DNA from: Thermoplasmatota archaeon
GTDB lineage: Archaea > Thermoplasmatota > E2 > DHVEG-1
DNA: 5,057 nucleotides
Assembly: GCA_030609445.1 (NCBI GenBank)
Contig: JAUWCF010000092.1
Coordinates: 1 to 5,057 of the forward strand
Direction: 5' to 3'
Shown: positions 1 through 4,631 of the stretch, piece by piece
Layout of the letters: every line of letters begins with the position of its first letter
Numbering within the stretch: the first letter of the stretch is position 1
Notes under the pieces: generated by a model
Database searches by the model: none
Seen by the model: only the letters and a program-made list of their open reading frames with translations
What the model was told of the DNA's origin: nothing
Translations under genes and position numbers: made by a program

Positions 1-138
1 AATGAAGAATACTTTAAACTATTAATAAAAAGAAGGGGAAAAAAGCGAAGAATTAAATTTCACAAGAATCAGAAAGAAGATAACACGTTAAACCAAGATA
101 ACCCCATTTTACCTACGTTTCGACTGGAAATAACATGA
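1..138 (+). CDS. C-terminal tail of an unidentified protein (partial)
   Basis: Frame 1 is open from the left edge for 45 codons to a TGA at 136-138. The peptide is strongly basic in its first half (residues 10-18 read KRRGKKRRI) and ends in FRLEIT. The other two forward frames meet stops early. An open stretch of this length in such AT-rich DNA is only moderately unlikely by chance. If real, the gene runs towards the minus-strand tRNA-Trp and ends 12 bases before it. No family is recognised and no start is visible, so the left neighbour sequence is needed to identify it. Confidence 0.35.
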   Translation, partial: NEEYFKLLIKRRGKKRRIKFHKNQKEDNTLNQDNPILPTFRLEIT

Positions 139-149
139 GTGACAAGGAG

Positions 150-288
150 TGGGAGCACTGGGATTTGAACCCAGATCGGCGGGTCTCTTCTTAGGTCATC
201 GCTCCAGTTACTCATCACGAATCAGATGACCCTATTATAATCATTCCTAACTGGAGCCCACAATGATGCCGGGTTACACCATGCTCCC
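150..288 (-). tRNA. tRNA-Trp (CCA anticodon) with a 66-base intron
   Basis: Read on the minus strand, the acceptor stem GGGAGCA pairs with TGCTCCC, followed by discriminator A73. No CCA is encoded. The T arm is CTGGG/TTCAAAT/CCCAG and the D arm carries GG at 18-19. The anticodon stem GTGGG pairs with CCCGC and the loop reads C-T-CCA-G, giving anticodon CCA (Trp). Exon 1 is 288-251 (38 bases, to G37) and exon 2 is 184-150 (35 bases, from A38), so the mature tRNA is 73 bases. The intron interrupts after position 37, the usual archaeal site for the splicing endonuclease. TTAGG at the intron start pairs with CCTAA near its end, as in a bulge-helix-bulge. The bulges look slightly relaxed (about 2 and 3 bases, with one C-A mismatch in the central helix). 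The gene begins 4 bases after the eL41 stop, so it is probably on the same transcript. Confidence 0.93.
185..250 (-). ncRNA. Box C/D 2'-O-methylation guide embedded in the tRNA-Trp intron
   Basis: The 66-base intron has box C ATGATTA (244-238), box D' CTGA (225-222), box C' GTGATGA (218-212) and a degenerate box D ATGA (199-196). Both spacers (C to D' and C' to D) are exactly 12 bases, the length archaeal C/D RNPs favour. By the N+5 rule, the fifth base upstream of box D (G204) pairs with C254, which is C34 of the anticodon. The fifth base upstream of D' (G230) pairs with C183, which is C39. The terminal stem TTAGG/CCTAA doubles as the intron helix used for splicing. Introns of this type guiding positions 34 and 39 of tRNA-Trp are known in Haloferax and other euryarchaea. 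Here base 39 is C rather than U. Confidence 0.88.
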
Positions 289-292
289 ATTC

Positions 293-391
293 TTACTTTC
301 TTCTACTCCTTTTTTCTCGTCGCATCCGTTTTTTCCGCCATTTCCAACGCATGTTGCCTCTTTTCTTCCAGACTCTTGAACTACGCTTCAT
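293..391 (-). CDS. rpl41e: Ribosomal protein eL41, very short gene
   Basis: A 32-codon minus-strand frame whose last 19 residues read MRWKWRKKRMRREKRSRRK. This matches the start of eukaryotic/archaeal eL41 (MRxKWRKKRMRRxKRxRRK), differing at three of 19 positions and lacking the final six or so residues. eL41 is a single arginine/lysine-rich helix of the large subunit that bridges to the small subunit. Two starts are possible. ATG at 391 adds 13 basic residues and has GAGG at 403-400, 8 bases upstream. ATG at 352 gives the classical 19-residue form with GAGG only 4 bases upstream. The longer form is preferred on ribosome-site spacing, the shorter on homology. The stop lies 4 bases before tRNA-Trp, so the two probably share a transcript. 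Genes this small are commonly missed by automatic annotation. Confidence 0.85.
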   Translation of the reverse strand: MKRSSRVWKKRGNMRWKWRKKRMRREKRSRRK

Positions 392-396
392 TTAGA

Positions 397-446
397 TTTC
401 CTCTACATATGTATAGCTTGCCGTAAAATAGAATGCCATATTTAAT
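397..446 (-). promoter_or_regulatory. Probable TATA box and ribosome site for eL41/tRNA-Trp
   Basis: On the minus strand an AT-rich box ATTAAATA lies at 446-439, which would place the transcript start near 417, about 26 bases before the ATG at 391. The Shine-Dalgarno-like GAGGAAA is at 403-397. No TATA-like element sits at the right distance in front of tRNA-Trp itself, which fits co-transcription with eL41. Assigned by eye only. Confidence 0.4.
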
Positions 447-460
447 AGTTTAGTATGATA

Positions 461-494
461 TCAGATAGAAAAACAGAAACATATCTTCAAAGAT
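461..494 (-). terminator. Possible terminator after the zinc-ribbon gene
   Basis: A 5-base-pair inverted repeat with a 2-base loop (ATCTT/AAGAT, 483-494) lies just past the minus-strand stop at 507. On the minus strand it is followed by a T-rich run (GTTTCTGTTTTTC). Archaeal transcripts often end at such U-rich tracts. The hairpin is small, so the T-rich tract is the better evidence. Confidence 0.3.
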
Positions 495-506
495 GACACA
501 TTGGCT

Positions 507-818
507 TTACGTTATTTTTTTATCCATCCAAACATACTTACACCGAGTACAGTACCAGCCAGAAGAAATCCACTCCTGTTTTCCATACACCGGGTTTTTA
601 TGTCGAAATAACCGAACGAATTTAAGATCACATTTAGGACATTTACCATCATATGATTCTTCGTAATCATCTCCACCAACTGGATACATTAATGTATCTG
701 AAGCAACAGTGTACACATATCCACATTCTGTACAACGCCATGCAATAGGAATCCATTTTCTTTTTCCATCAACCGTCTTATTTTGATAAAGTCTAACAGC
801 TTTGGATCCACATTTCAT
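507..818 (-). CDS. Tandem zinc-ribbon protein of unknown function
   Basis: 103 codons from ATG at 818. The protein is two copies of one unit: a Cys-x2-Cys knuckle, a basic stretch with VRL(Y/F)x(N/H)K and a GK(R/Q)xWI turn, then W-x-C-T-x-C and an aromatic tail. The second unit has all four cysteines (C60, C63, C90, C93). The first has C3, C29 and C32, and its missing cysteine is encoded by the codon just before the ATG (KC|MKC). The open frame runs upstream to 836 but offers no ATG, GTG or TTG there, only an ATT at 833. The protein is probably cytosolic and could bind nucleic acid or protein through zinc, but no named family is recognised. It lies between tRNA-Lys and eL41 on the same strand. 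Confidence 0.75.
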   Translation of the reverse strand: MKCGSKAVRLYQNKTVDGKRKWIPIAWRCTECGYVYTVASDTLMYPVGGDDYEESYDGKCPKCDLKFVRLFRHKNPVYGKQEWISSGWYCTRCKYVWMDKKIT

Positions 819-850
819 ACATTTCTTCTTAATGTATCACACCACCAACA

Positions 851-860
851 CATATAAGAG
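851..860 (-). promoter_or_regulatory. Possible TATA box for the zinc-ribbon gene
   Basis: On the minus strand CTCTTATATG (860-851) is the best TATA-like element between tRNA-Lys and the zinc-ribbon gene. A start about 26 bases downstream would fall near 829. This gives an almost leaderless message close to the ATT at 833 or the ATG at 818. No Shine-Dalgarno sequence precedes either. Confidence 0.35.
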
Positions 861-913
861 ACATGTTATACAGTACATAAATCATTATATCGTTTTAATA
901 GGTATCTAAAATA

Positions 914-987
914 CGGGCTTGAGGGGATTCGAACCCCTGACCGATCGGTTAAGAGCCGATTGCTCCACCTAGCTGAGCTACAAGCCC
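914..987 (-). tRNA. tRNA-Lys (CTT anticodon)
   Basis: 74 bases on the minus strand with a complete cloverleaf. Acceptor GGGCTTG pairs with CAAGCCC, with discriminator G. The D stem is GCTC/GAGC. The anticodon stem ATCGG/CCGAT encloses loop CTCTTAA, so the anticodon is CTT and reads AAG lysine codons. The variable loop is CGGTC and the T arm is AGGGG/TTCGAAT/CCCCT. There is no intron and no encoded CCA. It begins 37 bases after the kptA stop with no clear TATA box of its own, so it may be processed from a kptA transcript. Confidence 0.96.
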
Positions 988-1024
988 AAAAAACAAGAGA
1001 AACATCTGAATTATGTGATGCATA

Positions 1025-1690
1025 TTAAATTTTTTCTTCTAATTTTTTTATTATCGAATCATCAACCTTCGATAAATACTTCGCATCAATTCTATCGGTA
1101 ATATAAACATCATGTCCTGCACGATAAATTTTAACACCATCTTTTATTGCCTTTTTGCCATCAATTCTCAAGATAAGTGGTTCTTCAGTTCTCACCCTTC
1201 CTGCCTCTATTGCTTTTTCCATACTTCCACTGAGATGCACATGTTTCCGATCTATAGGATTCAATCCACCTTCAAGTATGATGTCCATTTCTTCTTCGGT
1301 CACTGGATAAAAAAATTCATCAATTTCGGCAGGTGGCAGATCATCAAGATTCACATCGATAGTATGGCCATAGGTCGCTCGCACCATTCCACCATCAATT
1401 TGATATCTGCCTTTAGGGTCAGAAAGCGCGATAGCTTCTATATGGTGATTGCGTATCCAATGAAATCCTGATCTACTAACACCAATTGATTCAACAAACT
1501 CGGAGATATCAATCCATCCATGTCCATCTATCATCACACCGAGTTTCTCTGGAAAATGACGAAGTACTCCCGCCATAATACGCCCTAGCGAATTAAGCTC
1601 TTTATCAGTCATTAAGAATTTGCCTTTCTCGTCACATATGGGGCATGATTCACCACGAAAATACCCATGATCATTACATTCTGCTAACAT
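1025..1690 (-). CDS. kptA: RNA 2'-phosphotransferase KptA/Tpt1
   Basis: 221 codons. Enzymes of this family transfer an internal RNA 2'-phosphate to NAD+, releasing ADP-ribose 1'',2''-cyclic phosphate and nicotinamide. The catalytic Arg-His-Arg-Arg set is present: R44-H45 in VLRHFPEKLG, R95 in KGRY, and R148 in RKHVHLS. The IRAxxGHS motif appears as VRATYGHT (103-110), and GLNPIDRKHVHLS (142-154) marks the NAD-binding ADP-ribosyltransferase half. The N-terminal lobe (28-95) is the winged helix. The first 20 residues add a likely zinc knuckle (C5, H8, C16, C19), as I recall for archaeal members. The length suits this archaeal form. In yeast the enzyme completes tRNA splicing. Archaeal splicing leaves no such 2'-phosphate, so its archaeal role is uncertain. 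The neighbouring tRNA-Lys and intron-bearing tRNA-Trp are suggestive context only. ATG at 1690 looks leaderless or nearly so. Confidence 0.93.
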   Translation of the reverse strand: MLAECNDHGYFRGESCPICDEKGKFLMTDKELNSLGRIMAGVLRHFPEKLGVMIDGHGWIDISEFVESIGVSRSGFHWIRNHHIEAIALSDPKGRYQIDGGMVRATYGHTIDVNLDDLPPAEIDEFFYPVTEEEMDIILEGGLNPIDRKHVHLSGSMEKAIEAGRVRTEEPLILRIDGKKAIKDGVKIYRAGHDVYITDRIDAKYLSKVDDSIIKKLEEKI

Positions 1691-1710
1691 TTTTTTTCAA
1701 ACCCGTAATT

Positions 1711-1762
1711 AGAATATTAAGTATAAGTTTTTGTATTCGTTTTCTATTACACGCTTTGGTGA
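1711..1762. promoter_or_regulatory. Divergent kptA/rpiA promoter region
   Basis: The short AT-rich gap between the two divergent genes holds AATATTAAGTATAAG (1713-1727). On the + strand AAGTATAAG would set the rpiA start near 1749, followed by a Shine-Dalgarno-like GGTGA at 1758-1762. On the minus strand TTAATATT would set the kptA start near 1690, its ATG, giving a leaderless message. The two boxes overlap, so transcription of the genes could be mutually exclusive. Confidence 0.4.
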
Positions 1763-1766
1763 CTTT

Positions 1767-2468
1767 TTGGAACAAGAAGAAATGAAGAAACTTGCCGCAG
1801 AAAAAGCAGTTGAGTACATCGAGGATGACATGATCGTTGGACTTGGAACAGGCTCAACTGTCGAATATGCGTTAAAAAAACTAGGAGAAATGGTAAAAGA
1901 AGGATTGAAAATACAAGGGATTCCAACATCACTTCGGACAAAGAAATCAGCAACAAACTATGGCATTCCACTAACAGATTTAAAAGAACATACAGAAATT
2001 GATGTAACAATTGATGGAGCTGATGAGGTAGATTCAAATCTATATTTAATTAAGGGTGGTGGCGGAGCATTAACCCGAGAGAAAATCATTGCATATCATT
2101 CAAAAAAAGTAATTATCATCATTGATGAAACCAAGGTTACAAAACGATTAGGAGTTGACTTTGCATTACCCGTTGAAGTGACAAAATATGGATGGAATGC
2201 TACTATGAAAAGTCTGGAAGATCTGGGTTGTACTCCAGAACTGAGAACAATCACCGGTGAACCATACATTACTGATAATCAAAATTACATAATTGATTGT
2301 GATTTTGGGAAAATCGATGAACCAGAAGTTCTTGAAAAAGATATTAACTTGATTCCGGGTGTTGTAGAAAACGGGTTGTTTATTGATCTTGTAAGTGAGG
2401 TAATAGTTGGTAGTAAACAAGGAATAATGACTCTTGAAAAACAAGTCACTTCAATAGGAGAATTATAA
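1767..2468 (+). CDS. rpiA: Ribose-5-phosphate isomerase A
   Basis: Interconverts ribose 5-phosphate and ribulose 5-phosphate in the cytosol. In archaea it supplies ribose for nucleotides, usually from the reverse ribulose monophosphate route. Numbered from TTG at 1767 (233 codons): the phosphate loop GLGTGST is at 25-31, DGADEVD at 83-89, and KGGGGALTREKI at 96-107. D83, D86, K96 and catalytic E105 correspond to the known active-site residues of E. coli RpiA. Late motifs ITDNxNxIID and IPGVxENGLF are also present. The length matches archaeal RpiA. TTG at 1767 is chosen because GGTGA lies 4 bases upstream and the resulting start (xEQEEMKK) lines up with the Pyrococcus start (MNVEEMKK). ATG at 1782 is the alternative. 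The longer TTG at 1731 would fall inside the promoter. It is transcribed alone, diverging from kptA. Confidence 0.95.
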   Translation: MEQEEMKKLAAEKAVEYIEDDMIVGLGTGSTVEYALKKLGEMVKEGLKIQGIPTSLRTKKSATNYGIPLTDLKEHTEIDVTIDGADEVDSNLYLIKGGGGALTREKIIAYHSKKVIIIIDETKVTKRLGVDFALPVEVTKYGWNATMKSLEDLGCTPELRTITGEPYITDNQNYIIDCDFGKIDEPEVLEKDINLIPGVVENGLFIDLVSEVIVGSKQGIMTLEKQVTSIGEL

Positions 2469-2514
2469 TAACATAATGATGCACTGCAACTGTATTATAG
2501 AAATTTTTAAGAAA

Positions 2515-2536
2515 AAAAGATGGGGAAACCATTTTT
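2515..2536. terminator. Bidirectional terminator hairpin between convergent genes
   Basis: AAAGATGG and CCATTTTT form a stem of about 8 base pairs (one G-T pair) around a GGAAA loop. The + strand ends in a T run after rpiA, and the minus strand gives CTTTTTTTC after the small-gene pair. It touches the stop codon of the minus-strand gene at 2535-2537. A short T-rich stretch at 2503-2508 may also help end the rpiA transcript. Confidence 0.5.
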
Positions 2537-2789
2537 AACGAAATAATCCCATATATTGTTTAATACTACTTGGCTCTAGATATATTTCAGTGAGTTCTGC
2601 AGCAGTTCCTTCATCAATTCCTTGATGCATGAGCTCCTTTTGAAATACACGTCCAGCTTTTTTTGCATCACGTTTAAGCCTTAAGAATGATCCTCCAAGT
2701 CTTAACATAAGTGAGGGAAGGTAAGACAGAAGCGCCACGAATGCTCGAAAGCCTCCAGCTGAACCTTGATCCTCAGTGTTTTTAACCAT
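2535..2789 (-). CDS. Small protein of unknown function, paralogue of its upstream neighbour
   Basis: 84 codons from ATG at 2789, 12 bases after the stop of the gene before it, so the two form an operon. A basic, hydrophobic middle (about 14-40, with LSYLPSLMLRLGG and FLRLKR) looks like an amphipathic or membrane-touching helix rather than a full membrane span. Residues 49-71 (FQKELMHQGIDEGTAAELTEIYL) align without gaps to residues 51-73 of the neighbour, sharing F, KEL, G, A, ELT and YL (11 of 23 identical). The protein has no cysteines and no enzyme motif. The function is not recognised. A paired helical protein acting with its neighbour, perhaps at the membrane surface, is only a guess. Confidence 0.75.
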   Translation of the reverse strand: MVKNTEDQGSAGGFRAFVALLSYLPSLMLRLGGSFLRLKRDAKKAGRVFQKELMHQGIDEGTAAELTEIYLEPSSIKQYMGLFR

Positions 2790-2801
2790 GGATTCTGGCC
2801 C

Positions 2802-3083
2802 CTACTCATGATGTCCTTGATGACCGCCGAACTTACTCATCATTTTCCCAAGGTTTAAGGTTGAAAGATATTGGCTTGTCAGCTCAAATGCTTGCTCATC
2901 AGTCATACCTGCCGCCTTTAATTCCTTGTAGAATATTGCAGCTGCCTCAGCGTATTGTTTCGCACTTTTTGGACTGTAAAGAAGATCACTGAACTCTCTT
3001 AAAAGCCCGGGGACTTTTTCTGATACAACATCCAATATTTCCTTTATTTTTTCTGGGTCTGGTATTCCTTCATGTTTATTCAT
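2802..3083 (-). CDS. Small helical protein of unknown function, first gene of a two-gene operon
   Basis: 93 codons. The ATG at 3083 is preceded by a full Shine-Dalgarno GGAGGT nine bases upstream, unusually strong for this window. The protein looks all-helical and soluble: an acidic/basic N-terminus (PDPEKIKEIL), VPGLLREFSDLL (24-35), then FYKEL-x3-G-MTDEQAFELT-x2-YL (51-73), a helix-turn-helix-like hairpin shared with the next gene. It ends in a Gly/His-rich tail (GGHQGHHE) that might bind metal, which is inference. The pair sits directly downstream of a winged-helix regulator on the same strand, so it is a natural candidate target. No family name is recognised. Confidence 0.8.
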   Translation of the reverse strand: MNKHEGIPDPEKIKEILDVVSEKVPGLLREFSDLLYSPKSAKQYAEAAAIFYKELKAAGMTDEQAFELTSQYLSTLNLGKMMSKFGGHQGHHE

Positions 3084-3091
3084 ATTTCATA

Positions 3092-3141
3092 TACCTCCAA
3101 ATTTGTTTTCAAACTAGGCTACGGTGACCAGTTTATATATT
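3092..3141 (-). promoter_or_regulatory. TATA box and Shine-Dalgarno site of the small-gene operon
   Basis: On the minus strand TATATAAAC (about 3140-3132) is the clearest TATA box in the window. A start about 26 bases on (near 3111) gives a leader of about 28 bases carrying GGAGGT (about 3098-3093). The box overlaps the stop codon of the regulator gene (3133-3135), so the small pair can be transcribed independently of the regulator. Confidence 0.6.
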
Positions 3142-3162
3142 AATACCGAGCAGTTGTGACCA
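3124..3162. repeat. GTGACCA direct repeats flanking the operon promoter
   Basis: GTGACCA occurs at 3124-3130 and again at 3156-3162. The starts are 32 bases apart, close to three helical turns, so both face the same side of the DNA. The TATA box (3132-3140) lies between them. The arrangement fits an operator for the adjacent winged-helix protein. The second copy lies inside that protein's coding end, so chance is possible. Confidence 0.35.
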
Positions 3163-3579
3163 CTTATTGATCACATCCGGCGATAAACTATAGACAGAAA
3201 GTGACCTTTTTTGCTGTTTACAAATGACGTTTTTTTTAGTTAGCTCATTTAGTTTCTCACGGATTATCCTTCGAGATGCAGTACCGCGCTTGCTTCGTAC
3301 AAGTTCTGTAATCTGAGAAACATTCTGCTCATTTCTATCAAGAAGAACCCGGACAATCTCCTTAGAAATCGAATCTTTTACTTCAGGAAGAATAAGATCA
3401 GGAGTAAGACCGCCATGTTCAAGCAATAATTGAACGACTTTCAGATAATTTGACGTAGTAGTCTGTACTCTCTGAAGCGGTTGAACCAATACTGAAATCA
3501 TTTTTTCAAGTTCTGCAATTCGCTTATTCAGCTCTTTTACTTCCTTAGCTAAGTCTTTGCTCACAAAAAAATGCATCAT
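3133..3579 (-). CDS. Coiled-coil winged-helix transcriptional regulator
   Basis: 148 codons from ATG at 3579 (a second ATG follows at once). Residues 8-38 form a charged heptad-like coiled coil (KDLAKEVKELNKRIAELEKMI), probably for dimerisation. After a linker comes a winged helix-turn-helix at about 71-136. KEIVRVLL is the first helix, VSQITELV the second, TASRRIIREKLNEL the recognition helix, and VICKQQKRSLSVYSLS the wing. The overall fold recalls archaeal MarR/ArsR-like regulators, though I cannot name the subfamily. There are no sensor cysteines or ligand domain beyond the coiled coil. The gene lies 49 bases upstream of the small-gene operon on the same strand and diverges from the membrane kinase-like gene, so it may control itself, the small pair, or both sides. 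Confidence 0.8.
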   Translation of the reverse strand: MMHFFVSKDLAKEVKELNKRIAELEKMISVLVQPLQRVQTTTSNYLKVVQLLLEHGGLTPDLILPEVKDSISKEIVRVLLDRNEQNVSQITELVRSKRGTASRRIIREKLNELTKKNVICKQQKRSLSVYSLSPDVINKWSQLLGINI

Positions 3580-3615
3580 ATACCAAGTAAAAAGAACTTT
3601 TGATTCTCACATACA

Positions 3616-3641
3616 GAGTGCACTCAATACGTTTAAAAACA
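3616..3641. promoter_or_regulatory. Divergent promoter box with 10-base palindrome
   Basis: GTTTAAAAAC (3631-3640) is TATA-like in both directions. Rightwards it predicts a start near 3661, 5 bases before the ATG at 3666. Leftwards it predicts a start near 3610, about 30 bases before the regulator ATG at 3579. GAGTGCACTC (3616-3625) is a perfect palindrome lying between the box and the leftward start, a typical place for a repressor site. Confidence 0.4.
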
Positions 3642-3665
3642 ATTGGATAATCTGAAATACAAAAG

Positions 3666-4355
3666 ATGAAGAAACTTAAAACTGCGAAACAAAAGATAAT
3701 AAATCAACAACTAGAAATTAAGAATAAAATTGGTTCTATTGAAATTGAAGTAGGCTGGTTCAGACGGGTCTTTCACACGTTTGCAGCATCCTTTCTCATC
3801 TATTATCTGCTGCCTGATGAATCATTGATTAATATGTTAAAGATATATTTTGTTGTTGGTATTGTATTTTTTATTTTTATCTTAGAATATCTTCGAATAA
3901 AAGGATCATTAAATAGTAGTAATTTCTTTGGACTGAGAATATATGAAGAAAAAAGACCGGCAAGCTATGTATACTTTGGAGTTGCAACTCTTGTTTTACT
4001 TCTTTTCTTCCCTCAGCAAATTGCAATACCCTGCATTCTCTGCGCATGTTTTTCTGATCCAATAATTGGAGAAATACGACATCATTATGGCAAAAAAGAA
4101 GCATACATCATTGGTTTTTTTGTCTGCATATTTTTCTTTCTCATCACATGGTATACAGCTGAAATATGGATAATATTACCTGTTTCATTAATCGGTGCAT
4201 CAGCAGCAGTAATTGGAGAGGCAAAGAAATTTTGGTTGATTGATGATGATTTTATGATTCAAATGCTACCAGCAATCATAATTCTCCTCCTTTGGCTGGG
4301 GTTTTTATTTGGAGGTATTAACATTTTACCAGCAGAATTAATTCTCCCCATCTAA
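3666..4355 (+). CDS. Dolichol/diacylglycerol kinase-like integral membrane protein
   Basis: 229 codons with about six or seven membrane spans after a basic 30-residue N-terminus. The layout matches the SEC59/DGK1/phytol-kinase family, whose members use CTP to phosphorylate a lipid alcohol in the membrane. The matching motifs are RRxFHT at 33-38, ExxR at 74-77, RIYEEKRPAS at 91-100, SDPIIGEIR at 130-138 in place of the usual GDxxA block, GKK at 142-144, and the late E185 followed by IDDDFMIQMLP (192-202). The last resembles the family's D-D-N-x-T-x-P ending. The likely substrate is an archaeal polyprenol or an archaeol-type lipid intermediate, which the sequence cannot decide. It is the first gene of a two-gene operon, with a probable near-leaderless start. 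The GD and DDN blocks are both altered, so activity should not be assumed. Confidence 0.68.
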   Translation: MKKLKTAKQKIINQQLEIKNKIGSIEIEVGWFRRVFHTFAASFLIYYLLPDESLINMLKIYFVVGIVFFIFILEYLRIKGSLNSSNFFGLRIYEEKRPASYVYFGVATLVLLLFFPQQIAIPCILCACFSDPIIGEIRHHYGKKEAYIIGFFVCIFFFLITWYTAEIWIILPVSLIGASAAVIGEAKKFWLIDDDFMIQMLPAIIILLLWLGFLFGGINILPAELILPI

Positions 4356-4370
4356 TATGAGGTAGACACA

Positions 4371-4631
4371 GTGAGAAAAGAAACAGAATATCTGAAAAAA
4401 GAAAAAGGCAATGCAAAATTACGACGAGCTGAACTATGGCTTGCACCACTTCTTATACTAGCCCCAATTCTTGTATCTGCTTTTTTGATAAACGACTGGT
4501 TTGTTAGAAGTTTTTCAACGGGAATTTCAAGATATGATGGTGAACTACTACTTGCAGTAATTATTCTTGCTGGAAACATACTATTTGATATTCCATTTAT
4601 AAAATCTCTTAAGACGTCCAGTAGAAAATAG
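4371..4631 (+). CDS. Small two-helix membrane protein, unknown function
   Basis: 86 codons from a GTG at 4371, supported by GAGGT (4359-4363) seven bases upstream. No better start exists. A charged N-terminus (about 1-21, rich in K, R and E) precedes membrane segments at about 22-40 (LWLAPLLILAPILVSAFLI) and 57-77 (LLLAVIILAGNILFDIPFI). They are joined by a short polar loop with WFVRSF and SRYDGE. The tail is basic (KSLKTSSRK). By the positive-inside rule both ends are probably cytosolic. It begins 15 bases after the kinase-like gene, so the two are co-transcribed and the product may be its partner. No family is recognised. Confidence 0.75.
   Translation: MRKETEYLKKEKGNAKLRRAELWLAPLLILAPILVSAFLINDWFVRSFSTGISRYDGELLLAVIILAGNILFDIPFIKSLKTSSRK

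Noticed and set aside
1..138. IS110-type transposase tail suggested by YFKLLIKRRGKKRR
   Set aside because: The residues after the basic patch do not follow the transposase ending, and no terminal inverted repeat is visible.
1112..1471. Open + strand frame of 119 codons
   Set aside because: Lies wholly antisense to kptA, which has clear catalytic motifs; the peptide is rich in F, H and S as expected of a shadow frame.
1731..1766. Longer TTG start for rpiA at 1731
   Set aside because: Falls next to the presumed TATA box, adds residues not found in archaeal RpiA, and ignores the GGTGA site in front of TTG 1767.
1747..2037. Open minus-strand frame of 96 codons inside rpiA
   Set aside because: Antisense to the conserved RpiA motifs; leucine/serine-rich low-complexity composition.
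2166..2444. Open minus-strand frame of 92 codons inside rpiA
   Set aside because: Antisense shadow of the RpiA C-terminal half, with no domain or ribosome site.
3155..3175. CRP-like TGTGA/TCACA inverted repeat
   Set aside because: The spacing is 11 bases rather than 6, the site is inside coding sequence, and CRP is bacterial; retained only as a possible part of a local operator.
3877..4104. Open minus-strand frame inside the kinase-like membrane gene
   Set aside because: Antisense to membrane-segment codons; no motif or start signal.
4352..4579. Open minus-strand frame opposite the two-helix membrane gene
   Set aside because: The + strand frame has a GAGGT site, correct operon spacing and two membrane helices; this one has none.
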